From Pseudooceanicola batsensis HTCC2597 (GTDB lineage: Bacteria; Pseudomonadota; Alphaproteobacteria; Rhodobacterales; Rhodobacteraceae), in contig NZ_CH724131.1 of assembly GCF_000152725.1 (NCBI RefSeq), forward strand, positions 2,668,912 to 2,732,911: a DNA stretch of 64,000 nt, given 5' to 3'. A program made the position numbers and the translations under genes. Positions 37,175-45,854 of the stretch are shown here, in pieces. The number at the start of each line of letters is the position of its first letter. Position 1 is the first letter of the stretch. The notes below the pieces were generated by a model. The model saw nothing but the letters and a program-made list of their open reading frames with translations, did no database searches and had not been told where the DNA came from.

Positions 37175-38165
37175 GCTTGTCCTTCATATCGGCACGCACA
37201 AGACCGGGACGACCTCGGCGCAGGATACCTTCCATGCCAACCGCGCCACGCTGGCCGAGCATGGCGTGGTCTATCCCGATCTCGGCCGTCACACCGGCCA
37301 CCATGGCCTGCTGACCGACTGGATCGCGCTGCCGCAGGCCTATCGCCTGCCCGGAGGCGCTCGCGCCGCGCTGGAAAAACTGGCGGCGGACTGGCGCGGG
37401 ACCGACCGCACCCTGCTCTTGTCGAGCGAAGAATTCTCGCGGGCCGGCGGACGCGGCGGCCGTGTGGATTTCAATGAACTGCGCCGCATCTTCAGCGGCT
37501 ATGAATTGACACTCATTTGCGTGCTGCGCGACCAGAAAAGTTTCCTGCAGTCCGTCTATCTGGAATTAGCCCGCAACGGCCCGCCGCCACGCCCGCCCGC
37601 CCTCGTCTCCGAGGCGATGGAGACCAGTCAGGTTGATGGTTTGTGGTGCAACTTCAATGCGCTGTACAGCGGGTTGCGACAGACATTCGCCGCGGACGAG
37701 ATCCGCCTTCTGGACTACGCCGCCGTCCGCACCGCCCCGGGGGGACTCGTATCGCGCCTGATGGAAGTGATCTGCCCCGGCACGAACCCGGAGATTCCCG
37801 TTCTTCCGCCGGACGGGTGGTCGAACGTGTCCCCCGGCGTGCTGCCGGTCTGGGCCGCGCAGGTGATTGCAGCGGGCGGACCGGCGCGGCCCCATCTGCG
37901 CCGCGCCGCGCAAGAGGCGTCCGATCTGGAATTCGGTCCGGATCGTCCGCAATGTCTCTTTACGCGGGAGGAGAGCGCGCGGCTGGACCTGCATTTCGCC
38001 CCGAGCAACGCCGCCCTCGCCACCCGGTTGCAAGGCGACGGGCAGCACTGGCAGCTGTCGATCCCCGACAGACCACCGGACACGATCCATCGGGAAGATC
38101 TGGGCGCGGAGTTCTGGATACGTCTGGCGCGGCGCCTCAGCTATGTGGTGCAGGATGCAGCCTGA
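37167..38165 (+). CDS. Sulfotransferase-like P-loop protein
   Basis: 332 residues. LVLHIGTHKTGTTSAQ (residues 4-19) is a PAPS-type 5'-phosphosulfate loop, and TLLLSSEEFSR and LICVLRDQKSFLQSVYLEL follow as in the family. The ATG overlaps the stop of the preceding gene by eight bases and has GGAGG nine bases ahead, so the two are coupled. It likely sulfates the exported glycan. It is not closely similar to the sulfotransferase at 9780-10667, so two acceptors are plausible. Confidence 0.78.
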   Translation: MARLVLHIGTHKTGTTSAQDTFHANRATLAEHGVVYPDLGRHTGHHGLLTDWIALPQAYRLPGGARAALEKLAADWRGTDRTLLLSSEEFSRAGGRGGRVDFNELRRIFSGYELTLICVLRDQKSFLQSVYLELARNGPPPRPPALVSEAMETSQVDGLWCNFNALYSGLRQTFAADEIRLLDYAAVRTAPGGLVSRLMEVICPGTNPEIPVLPPDGWSNVSPGVLPVWAAQVIAAGGPARPHLRRAAQEASDLEFGPDRPQCLFTREESARLDLHFAPSNAALATRLQGDGQHWQLSIPDRPPDTIHREDLGAEFWIRLARRLSYVVQDAA

Positions 38166-38172
38166 GCCGACC

Positions 38173-39522
38173 TCAGTTCGAGGCGAGGCCGGCACTCGAT
38201 GTCAGCAGAGACGGCACGATCTGCTGCACGACACGGTTCCAGCGGGTGATCGGCTGTTCGGCGATGAAGATGATGTCGTTCGGCCGCATTTCCATGCGCG
38301 TGGCCAAAACGAAATTCGCCGCATTCCGGGCGTCGAGGTGCCACGCCGTGACGAGGTCCGGGTTGCCCGCGTCTGCCGTGCCCCGCAGCACGTAGATCTG
38401 CCCCGGATTGCCGGTCTCGGACGAGAATCCGCCCTCGGAGTAAAGCGCATCGGCGAGGGAGGCCTGCTGGCCGAACGGCAGTGCATAGCGGCTGGGCGTG
38501 CTGACCTCCCCCGTCAGATAGACGTAGTCGCGGTCCACGGCATCCAGCGCGATGCGGTCCTTGAAATTCTCGCGGCCCTCTTCCAATGCCTGGCGGCGCA
38601 GATCCACCTCGGCCTGCAGTTCGTTCAGGGCCTGCACACGGGCCTGCTGCTTGTATTGGGCAAGCTGGATCTGTTCGGCGAAATAGGCCCTCGCGCGCTC
38701 CAGCTCGTATTCCGTATCGACGAAGATGCTGTCGCCATCGATCAGCCGGCGTTTCTGCAGGTCCGGCTGGCTCAGGTAGTCGCTCAGCGGAATCTGATAG
38801 AGGGTGCCGTCGCGGTAAATCCGGATCGAGGCGTAATCAAGATCACTGGTCGCGATCCCCCCGGCGGCCGACAACGCCTCGTCGAGGGTCAGCGTGGTCA
38901 GCGTCACCGGCACCACGGTCGGCTGCGCCACGGCGCCGCCGATCGACACGCGCTTGGAGTTGAACTCGGCGATCTCGACGCTGAAGCTGGGATCGATCTG
39001 GTTCTCGACCAACTTCTGGAACAGCATGGTCTCGGCCTCTTCGAGCGTCGCGCCCGCTACCTGGACGCGCCCGACCTCGGGGATCGCGATGGCCCCATCA
39101 TCCTGTACCGTGTACCCCTGTCGCCGGTTCTGCGCCGCCAGCAGGCCGGAGAGTTGCTCGACCGTGGTGGCATTTCCGCGGGTCGCGAGCAGAAGCACGT
39201 CGCCCACGCCGATCGTGTAGGGCTGCTGCGGCGGCTGCGGCGGTGCGTTGAGCGTCAGGGCTGCGGGCCGCCGCTCGGGATCGAGAGAGGTCGGGGGTAC
39301 CGCCCCGATGCCGCGCCCGCCGCGCGGACCGCCAGCATTGGCAAAGAAAACCTCGGGAATCTCCCGGGGGTTGTAGGCGGTGCTGTTCGCCACGCGCACG
39401 GTTTCCGGGGTCAGCCTGACGATCTGGACGTTGTCGTCGTTGTCCGAAATACGGGAGGAAATGTAGACCGATCCGCAGCTCGACATCGCAAGCAGGCTGA
39501 GAATGGCGATCATCAATTTCAT
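38173..39522 (-). CDS. Polysaccharide export outer-membrane lipoprotein (Wza/KpsD-like)
   Basis: 449 residues. Lipoprotein signal with lipobox LLAMSSCG (Cys16). A Poly_export domain begins YTIGVGDVLLLATRG near 100. Two SLBB-type ligand domains follow (about 195-260 and 300-390), with a coiled segment of Gln and Glu near 270-310. Expected to form the octameric outer-membrane channel. It faces the Wzc-like kinase gene upstream on the same strand, as in Wza-Wzc pairs, and converges with the sulfotransferase gene seven bases away. Confidence 0.9.
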   Translation of the reverse strand: MKLMIAILSLLAMSSCGSVYISSRISDNDDNVQIVRLTPETVRVANSTAYNPREIPEVFFANAGGPRGGRGIGAVPPTSLDPERRPAALTLNAPPQPPQQPYTIGVGDVLLLATRGNATTVEQLSGLLAAQNRRQGYTVQDDGAIAIPEVGRVQVAGATLEEAETMLFQKLVENQIDPSFSVEIAEFNSKRVSIGGAVAQPTVVPVTLTTLTLDEALSAAGGIATSDLDYASIRIYRDGTLYQIPLSDYLSQPDLQKRRLIDGDSIFVDTEYELERARAYFAEQIQLAQYKQQARVQALNELQAEVDLRRQALEEGRENFKDRIALDAVDRDYVYLTGEVSTPSRYALPFGQQASLADALYSEGGFSSETGNPGQIYVLRGTADAGNPDLVTAWHLDARNAANFVLATRMEMRPNDIIFIAEQPITRWNRVVQQIVPSLLTSSAGLASN

Positions 39523-39654
39523 CGGGCTCTCCCTGCAGGCGACGACCTTGTTTGGGTCATGCCCGGGCTCGTTTCAAGCCCCGAGGCCGTTGCAGGGAAA
39601 ATATTTGCCAAGGCGTTGCATCCGCTCACCGGCCCTGCCCGGCATGCGGCCACG

Positions 39655-39680
39655 AAAAAACCCCGCCCGGGGGCGGGGTT
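39655..39680 (-). terminator. Intrinsic terminator after the YjbE-like gene
   Basis: On the minus strand AACCCCGCCC and GGCGGGGTT form a near-perfect stem with a short loop, followed by six T. It lies 26 bases after the stop of the small gene and about 130 bases before the Wza-like gene, so it would limit read-through to wza. Confidence 0.85.
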
Positions 39681-39705
39681 CTTCCGATTTTCGCAGGATC
39701 TCGGA

Positions 39706-39906
39706 TCAGGTGCCGGAGCTGCTGTCGGATGCGGCGACGGCCACGGCGACGACCGCGATGCCTGCGACCACGGCTGCCGGGCCGAGGCCGGACAGAGCCA
39801 GGCCGGCCTGCGTCGAGACGGTCGGCTTGCTGGCCGATGCGTTGTCGGCGGAGGCGCCGGTGGCGGCCAGTGCGGCGACAAGCGAAAGTGCTGCGATGCG
39901 CTTCAT
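39706..39906 (-). CDS. Small exported Ala/Ser-rich protein, YjbE/GfcA-like
   Basis: 66 residues from the ATG at 39906, which has GAGGAG seven bases ahead. A signal peptide (MKRIAALSLVAALAATGASA) is followed by a short Ser/Ala/Thr-rich stretch, a hydrophobic Val/Ala segment (AAVVAGIAVVAVAVAA) and a polar end SDSSSGT. This is the layout of E. coli YjbE and GfcA, the small first proteins of yjbEFGH and gfcABCDE. Their partners YjbF and YjbH are encoded at 23008-25781 and a Wza-like protein directly downstream. Homology is inferred from layout, since such sequences are of low complexity. Confidence 0.7.
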   Translation of the reverse strand: MKRIAALSLVAALAATGASADNASASKPTVSTQAGLALSGLGPAAVVAGIAVVAVAVAASDSSSGT

Positions 39907-40050
39907 GTTGGTCTCCTCGAGGTTTGTTGCATGCACGTCAGATCTAGTTCAGCGGTTTGCAGCGGGCAACAATCAATTTCCCGCCGCCCCGGAATGCGTG
40001 CGTCTTCGCGGATTGCGGCCCCGCGCGTGGCCTCGCTGCAACAGACAGGC

Positions 40051-41808
40051 TCAGAGCGGCTCAACCACGAGAGTGGCCGCCGCGAGATCGATCCGCCCTC
40101 CGGCGATGTTGGCGACCGGCGCATGAACGGTCTTGGAACCGGGCAGGGGCCCGGTGGTCACGATCTCGGTCACGGCGAGCGGATCGGGAAGAACCGAGGC
40201 GGCGGCGAACCAGACGCGATGCGCGGCGCCGGTGTCGGGATAGCCTGCCACGCCGCCGGGCTGGTTGGTTTCGTTCGGCCACCAGACCAGCCGGATCGCG
40301 GCGGTCCCCGGGGCGAAGTTTCCGGCCACGTCGCCGCCCGATCCGTCGATCCCGCCGATGTGGCGGTTGACCCTGACCCAGCTGTCCGTCGCGGGCAGGT
40401 GATAGCCGTCCAGCACCGCGCGCTTGTGACCGCCTGCCGCGGCGCTGTTGGCGAGCGGGGTTCCCGCGGGCCAGGTGCCGCCGCCGTCCCCGGGGTTGCC
40501 GAGCGCGGCGGGCAGGGGCGCGGCAAGGGTGACGACATGGGTGGTCTTGTTCACCCCCGCAGGGACGAAGAGATCGGTCGCGGCAATCCGGCTGTAGAGA
40601 TCATGGGCCTGCCCGCCGGCGCTGCGATAGCCGAAGATGACGACGCCGCAGGTGTCCGCGTCCGGATCGCTGTCGTTCCACCCCGCCGCGTCGGTCAGCT
40701 GGATCTGGGTATCGCCGGGGCTGAGCGGGGCGGCGAGGAAGGTCAGGCTGTCGGTCCCGCCGGAGCGGAAGCGCCCGTGGTGCAGCGGCTCGATCACGAG
40801 GCCGTCGGCGTCGAGGCAGACTATTCCGAAGGACTGCCGATGCCGTTCCTGCTGCGCATGGGCCGACCAGTCGCCGGCCAGCCCCTCCTGACGGAGGGCG
40901 CAACCGACGCGGTAGCAGAGGCGGGGATCGACGGGGATCGTTTCGGTCGAGATGCAGGGTCCGGGCGCATGGCCGGCATGGCGGAAGGCGGCGGGGAGGC
41001 CCGGGCTCACGGCGGGATCGCGCGTGAACTGGGCGGGGAAGTTGTAGCCCGTCCCGAGCAGGCCGGAACCGTTGGCGAAGAGATCGGTCCCGCGTGCGAC
41101 GACGTAATCCTGCGGCACCAGGTCAGCGGTCCCGGCGCCGAGGGCGGGATCGGTAAGCCCGGTCGCCCCGTTGGGAAAATCGACCACGCCGGTGGCCGGA
41201 TCGGCGCGCAGGGCGGTGTGAAAGGTCGCGCCGTCATCGCTGACCTTGAAGTCGAACGCGTCGGAGCCCACGGTTCCCAGTTCGGCCCGGCCGGACCAGC
41301 CGGTCTGGAAGACGAGGCTGGCGGTGTCCGACGCGGCGGCCTTGTTGATCTTCACCTGGTGCCCCGCCCCCTCGTGGGTCAGCAGGCTCGCTCCGGAGGC
41401 GACGGTCAGCCGGTTGCCGGCATCGGCGGCGGCATTCACGCCCACCATCGCGAGGTTCTGGTGATCCGAGATCTCGGGGGACCATCCCGTGCCGTCGTGC
41501 CGCAGCGTCTGGCCGGTATCCGCCACCCAGGCCGACCACCCGGCCCGGGGCGCGAGAAAGACCCAGCCTTCGCCGGCGCGCATCGCCAGGTCGCCATCCC
41601 GCCCGGACCAAGCGCCGGTGGCCCCGGCCGGCAGGATATAGCGGTCGCCCTCGGCCGGATCGGCGGGTTCGGCGGCGGTATCGGCGCTGAGCACGCCGAG
41701 CTGGACAAGAGCGTCGAGCGCCAGCAGCGCCTCGTTATGCGTGACGTGCTTCTGCGCCTGCGACGGCTGGATATAGGGCAGCATGAGGTTGGCGGACCGA
41801 TCGGACAT
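40051..41808 (-). CDS. DUF2793 domain protein
   Basis: 585 residues. The N-terminal 100 residues are DUF2793: LMLPYIQPSQAQKHVTHNEAL, AEGDRYILPAGATGAW and a Trp-rich strand. DUF2793 in Rhodobacteraceae is found in phage-like and gene-transfer-agent structural proteins. The remaining part is beta-rich with many Gly, Thr and Asp, like a fibre or carbohydrate-binding spike. ATG at 41808 has GGGAGAAG ahead, partly locked in a hairpin. It sits inside the Wzc-YjbE-Wza group on the same strand. A role with the exported polysaccharide is inference. Confidence 0.75.
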   Translation of the reverse strand: MSDRSANLMLPYIQPSQAQKHVTHNEALLALDALVQLGVLSADTAAEPADPAEGDRYILPAGATGAWSGRDGDLAMRAGEGWVFLAPRAGWSAWVADTGQTLRHDGTGWSPEISDHQNLAMVGVNAAADAGNRLTVASGASLLTHEGAGHQVKINKAAASDTASLVFQTGWSGRAELGTVGSDAFDFKVSDDGATFHTALRADPATGVVDFPNGATGLTDPALGAGTADLVPQDYVVARGTDLFANGSGLLGTGYNFPAQFTRDPAVSPGLPAAFRHAGHAPGPCISTETIPVDPRLCYRVGCALRQEGLAGDWSAHAQQERHRQSFGIVCLDADGLVIEPLHHGRFRSGGTDSLTFLAAPLSPGDTQIQLTDAAGWNDSDPDADTCGVVIFGYRSAGGQAHDLYSRIAATDLFVPAGVNKTTHVVTLAAPLPAALGNPGDGGGTWPAGTPLANSAAAGGHKRAVLDGYHLPATDSWVRVNRHIGGIDGSGGDVAGNFAPGTAAIRLVWWPNETNQPGGVAGYPDTGAAHRVWFAAASVLPDPLAVTEIVTTGPLPGSKTVHAPVANIAGGRIDLAAATLVVEPL

Positions 41809-41814
41809 GGACTT

Positions 41815-41837
41815 CTCCCGGTGTTGATTGCCGGGAG
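41815..41837 (-). promoter_or_regulatory. Hairpin covering the Shine-Dalgarno of the DUF2793 gene
   Basis: On the minus strand CTCCCGG (41837-41831), a nine-base loop and CCGGGAG (41821-41815) form a perfect 7-bp stem. The second arm contains the GGAG of the ribosome binding site, which ends six bases before the ATG at 41808. The stem could reduce translation; a thermosensor or ligand control is speculation. Confidence 0.45.
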
Positions 41838-41897
41838 GATCGGGCAGGGACCTTTCCAGACCGTTATGGCACCGCGCGTTGCGGGGCCCGGCCTGCC

Positions 41898-44024
41898 TCA
41901 GTTGTTGTAATAGCTGTCGTAGGCGCCGTAGCTGTCGCCGTAGCCGTACCGTTTCATGCCGCGCTGGCTGATCTGCGTCAGCACGAGGCCCGAGACCTTG
42001 ACGTTGACGCTGGCGAAGGATTTGAGCCCCTCGTGGACCTGCCGGCGCGTCGTGCTGTCCCATTTCACGCCGTACATGATCGCATCGACGGACTGGCCGA
42101 TGACGCGGGCATCCGGCACCGCCAGAACGGGCGGCGTGTCGATGATGATGTAGTCATAGGCGGCCCGCGCCTCGTCCAGGAACTTGTGAAAGCGTTCGGA
42201 CGAGAAGACGTCGGCGGCGTTCACCTTGGACTTCTCGCCGATCAGGATGTCGGCATTGAGCTGGTCGTTGAAGCGCACGGCCTCCTGCAGCGTCGTCTCG
42301 CCCGAGAGCACGGCGAGAAGCCCCTGATCCGACTCGATCTCGAAATACTGGCTGAAGACGCGGCGGCGGATGTCGCCCTCGATCAGCAGGACCTTCTTGC
42401 CCAGCCCCGAGAGGTTCTGCGCCATGGCCAGCGACTGGGTGGTCTTGCCTTCGCCCGGCACCGATGAGGTCGACATGATCACCTTGGGCGGATTGTCCAG
42501 ATCGGCCAGCAGGATCGAGGTCCTCAGGTTGCGGATCGATTCCGCGGCCGCGGAATTCGGCTTTTCCGACAGGTACTTGAGCACGTTCTTGCGGCGCCGC
42601 GCCGGGATCAGGGGGATCTGGCCGATCACCTGCATCCCGGTGTCCTTCTCGAGGTTTTCCGACACGCGGTAGGTGTTCTGCGCCGCCTCGCGCAGCAGCA
42701 CGATGGCCGAGCCGGCGATCACGCCCAGGATGAGCGCCAGCGCCAGGACCCGCGTCTTGCGCGGGGCCGAGGGGCGCAGCGGGATGACCGCCTGCGACAG
42801 GACCCGGCTGTCGGCCTGCTGGATGCCCTGCTGAACGCTGGTCTCTTTCAGGCGGCTGAGGAAATGCTCGTAGATCAGGCGGCTGGCGTCGGCCTCGCGC
42901 TGGTATTGCTGGAGGCTGACCAGTTCGTTCGACTGGCGATCGATGCGCGCGGCCAGGTCCTCGATCGAGGTGTCGAGGATCGCGAGTTGCTGCTGGACCC
43001 GGCCCAATTCCTGCTCGGAGCGGGCGACCAGCGTCTCGTAGCGGGCGTCGAAGCTTTCCCGGGCGTCCGCGTCGCCGTCGGAAACCCGGGTCAGCAGCCG
43101 GTTGAGCACATCGTCGCCGGTGAGAGAGGCGCGCAGTTCGAAGGACTCGGAACTGTTCTTGCGCAGGCTGGCCGACCGCGCCTCGGCGGCTGCCAGCTGC
43201 TGTTCCAGATCGGCCCGGCGGTCGCGCAGTTCCTTGATCTGGCGGTTGAGGGCATAGAGGCCCTCGGGGCTGATCAGGTCGGTATTGGTGCTGAAGGACT
43301 TGAGCCGGGTCTCGGCGTTCTCCAGTTCGATGCGCAGGTCGCTCACCCGTTCGGTCAGCCATTCCGTCGCCTTCTCGGTGCGTTGGAACTTCACCGCGAT
43401 CTGATCCTGGATGTAGAGCTCTGCCATCCGGTTCGCCATCGCGGCGGATTTCTGCGGATCGCGGGTGACGATGCTGATGTAGAAGACGTAGGTCTGCCGG
43501 GGGTTCGTGATCGTCACGCTCTCCAGCACCGCATCGACGACCTTGTCCTCGATGATCTGCGGATCGCGCGGCCCGTCGGACAGTGTCCGGCCCAGGATGT
43601 TCGTGCGGATCCAGTTCAGCACCGATCCGATCGACACGCCGCTGTCGTCGCGCAGCGCCACGTTGAACTCGGGATCGTCCACGAGGTCCATGTCGCGGAC
43701 CAGCCCGGTGATCAGGCCGCGCGACTTGAGCACCTCGATCTCGGTATTGATGGTGGCCTGATCCCCCGAGAGGCCGGTCACCACGCTTTCGATGTCGACG
43801 ATCTGTTCTTCCCGGCTTTCCAGGGTGACGCTGGAGGTCGCCGTATAGAGCGGAACGGCCTGGAAGAAGGCATAGTAGGCGCCGATGAAGAGGGCCACGA
43901 CCGCGGCCGCCGCGATGATCAGCTTGCCGCGCCAGAGCGTTCCGAGAATCTCACCAAGATCGATTTCGTTCTTTTCGTCGAACTGCGTCTGCGGTTCGCC
44001 GTTCCGGATCTTGGTTAGCGCCAT
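41898..44024 (-). CDS. Polysaccharide biosynthesis tyrosine autokinase (Wzc/ExoP-like)
   Basis: 708 residues from the ATG at 44024 (a GTG directly before it is possible). Wzz domain with membrane helices near 35-55 and about 445-465 and a coiled periplasmic region between. The cytoplasmic BY-kinase domain has Walker A VPGEGKTT (Lys527), Walker A' LLIEGDIRRR and Walker B YIIIDTPP. The C-terminal tail has six Tyr in the last 17 residues, the autophosphorylation cluster. It controls polymerisation and export with the Wza-like protein. First of the minus-strand run ending at 38173. No cognate phosphatase (Wzb) is in the window. Confidence 0.93.
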   Translation of the reverse strand: MALTKIRNGEPQTQFDEKNEIDLGEILGTLWRGKLIIAAAAVVALFIGAYYAFFQAVPLYTATSSVTLESREEQIVDIESVVTGLSGDQATINTEIEVLKSRGLITGLVRDMDLVDDPEFNVALRDDSGVSIGSVLNWIRTNILGRTLSDGPRDPQIIEDKVVDAVLESVTITNPRQTYVFYISIVTRDPQKSAAMANRMAELYIQDQIAVKFQRTEKATEWLTERVSDLRIELENAETRLKSFSTNTDLISPEGLYALNRQIKELRDRRADLEQQLAAAEARSASLRKNSSESFELRASLTGDDVLNRLLTRVSDGDADARESFDARYETLVARSEQELGRVQQQLAILDTSIEDLAARIDRQSNELVSLQQYQREADASRLIYEHFLSRLKETSVQQGIQQADSRVLSQAVIPLRPSAPRKTRVLALALILGVIAGSAIVLLREAAQNTYRVSENLEKDTGMQVIGQIPLIPARRRKNVLKYLSEKPNSAAAESIRNLRTSILLADLDNPPKVIMSTSSVPGEGKTTQSLAMAQNLSGLGKKVLLIEGDIRRRVFSQYFEIESDQGLLAVLSGETTLQEAVRFNDQLNADILIGEKSKVNAADVFSSERFHKFLDEARAAYDYIIIDTPPVLAVPDARVIGQSVDAIMYGVKWDSTTRRQVHEGLKSFASVNVKVSGLVLTQISQRGMKRYGYGDSYGAYDSYYNN

Positions 44025-44160
44025 CACACTGTCCAGGTTGAGCCTCGGGCCAAGCTCTTCCCATACCTCCCCCGCAAAAGCAATGGGCTGTCACGAAAGC
44101 CTGATGGCCCTTGCAACCTGACCGTGTCCGCGCGCCCGCGACCGGCCCCGAAACGCAAGA

Positions 44161-44180
44161 CGCCGCCCCGGGGGGCGGCG
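44161..44180 (-). terminator. GC-rich hairpin after rpmE, probable terminator
   Basis: CGCCGCCCC and GGGGCGGCG form a perfect nine-base-pair stem with a two-base loop, 25 bases after the rpmE stop. It is followed on the minus strand by TCTTGC, a weak U-tract, so termination may be partial. Confidence 0.6.
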
Positions 44181-44204
44181 CCGCGAAGGTCATGCTGGCA
44201 AGGC

Positions 44205-44426
44205 TCAGAAGCCCAGGCCGGCGTACTTGTTCTTGAACTTCGAAACGCGTCCGCCGGTATCCATCAGGCGCGAGGATCCGCCGGTCCAGGCCGGGTGGAC
44301 CGAAGGGTCGATGTCGAGCGACAGCGTGTCGCCCTCGGCGCCCCAGGTCGAGCGCATCTGGACCACGGTGCCGTCGGTCATCTTGACGTCGATGACGTGG
44401 TAGTCGGGATGGGTGTCCTTTTTCAT
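44205..44426 (-). CDS. rpmE: 50S ribosomal protein L31
   Basis: 73 residues, starting [10 protein letters not shown] and ending [12 protein letters not shown], the full L31 length. No Cys residues are present, so this is the zinc-independent (C-minus) form usual in this group. AAGGA lies nine bases ahead of the ATG. It lies 12 bases after rplS on the same strand. Confidence 0.97.
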   Translation of the reverse strand: MKKDTHPDYHVIDVKMTDGTVVQMRSTWGAEGDTLSLDIDPSVHPAWTGGSSRLMDTGGRVSKFKNKYAGLGF

Positions 44427-44438
44427 CTCGTCTGATCC

Positions 44439-44822
44439 TTACGCTTTGGCCTGCGCCTTGGGTTTGTAGTTCGTCACCTCGGCGATCCGGGCCGACTTGC
44501 CGCGGCGCGACCGGAGGTAATAGAGCTTGGCCCGGCGGACCTTGCCGCGGCGGACGACTTCGATGCTCTCGATATTCGTGGAATAGAGGGGGAACACGCG
44601 CTCCACGCCCTCGCCGAAGGAGATCTTGCGCACGGTGAACGAGCCGGCGATGCCGTCGCCGTTCTTGCGCGAGATGCACACGCCTTCGTAAGCCTGCACG
44701 CGGGTCCGCGTGCCTTCGGTCACCTTGTAACCGACGCGGATGGTGTCACCCGCCTTGAAATCGGGGATGTCTTTCCCCAGTTCGGCGATCTGTTCCGCCT
44801 CGAGCTGTGCGATCAGGTCCAT
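44439..44822 (-). CDS. rplS: 50S ribosomal protein L19
   Basis: 127 residues. [31 protein letters not shown] and [16 protein letters not shown] are L19 hallmarks. AGGAGA nine bases ahead of the ATG. L19 sits at the 30S-50S interface. It follows trmD after a 238-bp gap in which I see no gene or clear leader structure. Confidence 0.97.
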   Translation of the reverse strand: MDLIAQLEAEQIAELGKDIPDFKAGDTIRVGYKVTEGTRTRVQAYEGVCISRKNGDGIAGSFTVRKISFGEGVERVFPLYSTNIESIEVVRRGKVRRAKLYYLRSRRGKSARIAEVTNYKPKAQAKA

Positions 44823-45060
44823 CGCTTTGGTCTCCTATATCCGCGGTTTGCCCGCGATCTGGGTGTCACCACATAGCTCTGGTCTTCGTACCGGGTCCCG
44901 CTGATGCAGCCCGCCAGAGGTCTGGTCACGCTCTTCTTTGCTCCGACGCCGGGGTCGCGGTCCGGTGAAGAGGCCGGGGCGGACAACAGGCGAACGGTCC
45001 GGATGGCCAAGGCCCCGGACGGGCGGCGTATAGGCCGGAATCACCTGCGGATCAAGCGTG

Positions 45061-45852
45061 TTATTCGTCCTCGGCGCCATGGGCGCGCCACAGATCCGGC
45101 CGCCTCTCGCGGGTCAGACGTTCCGACTGGGCGCGGCGCCACTTGTCGATCTCGCCGTGATGGCCCGACATCAGCACTTCGGGGATGCTCCGGCCCTTCC
45201 ACTCGGCCGGGCGGGTGTATTGCGGGTGTTCCAGCAGCCCCTCGGAAAAGCTCTCGTGTTCGGTCGAGGCGGCGTTGCCCAGCACGCCGGGCAGAAGCCG
45301 AACCGTGGCGTCGATCATCGCCTGCGCGGCCAGCTCGCCGCCGGTCATGACGAAATCGCCGAGCGAGACTTCCTCGATCCCGTAGTGGTCGATCACCCGT
45401 TCGTCGAGCCCCTCGAACCGGCCGCAGATCATCGTGAGGCCCTGCGCCCGCGACAGCCGTTCGGCCATGGCCTGGTCGAACCGCCCTCCGCGCGGCGACA
45501 GGTAGATCAGCGGCCAGGCGCCGCGCGTGCCGCGCATTGCGCTGTCGATGGCGCGGCCCATCACGTCCGGGCGCAGCACCATCCCGGCGCCGCCCCCCGC
45601 GGGCGTGTCGTCGACATTGCGGTGACGTCCCTCGCCGAACTCGCGCAGGTTTACCGTTTCCAGCTGCCATGTGCCGTCGGCCAGCGCCCGGCCGGTCAGG
45701 CTTTCGCCCAGCACGCCCGGAAAGGCCTGGGGAAACAGGGTGATGATGCGCGCCGTCCAGATACCGGCCAGGGCGACGGGCTCGGTCATGAGGTCGCGGG
45801 GCACCAGCGTGGGCCGGATGCTCTTGCGGCCGTGGGATCGCGCGCCGCCCAT
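45061..45852 (-). CDS. trmD: tRNA (guanine-N1)-methyltransferase
   Basis: 263 residues, SPOUT fold. MICGRFEGLDERVIDH, SLGDFVMTGGELAA and the trefoil-knot region around it are complete. It modifies G37 in tRNAs reading CNN codons and prevents +1 frameshifts. I chose the ATG at 45852 because the SHGRKSIRPTLVPRDL segment is conserved in relatives as I recall. An ATG at 45789 would give 242 residues. The start is two bases after the rimM stop. Confidence 0.95.
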   Translation of the reverse strand: MGGARSHGRKSIRPTLVPRDLMTEPVALAGIWTARIITLFPQAFPGVLGESLTGRALADGTWQLETVNLREFGEGRHRNVDDTPAGGGAGMVLRPDVMGRAIDSAMRGTRGAWPLIYLSPRGGRFDQAMAERLSRAQGLTMICGRFEGLDERVIDHYGIEEVSLGDFVMTGGELAAQAMIDATVRLLPGVLGNAASTEHESFSEGLLEHPQYTRPAEWKGRSIPEVLMSGHHGEIDKWRRAQSERLTRERRPDLWRAHGAEDE

Positions 45853-45854
45853 GC

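Noticed and set aside
37867..41910. A very long open frame on the plus strand, antisense to the Wza-like, DUF2793 and other genes
   Set aside because: High-GC genes leave long antisense frames. Its translation is Arg/Pro/Gly-rich without any domain, while the minus strand encodes recognisable families over the same span.
44835..45080. Possible small genes in the rplS-trmD gap
   Set aside because: Two overlapping frames exist, rich in Arg and Pro, neither with family similarity or a good ribosome site.
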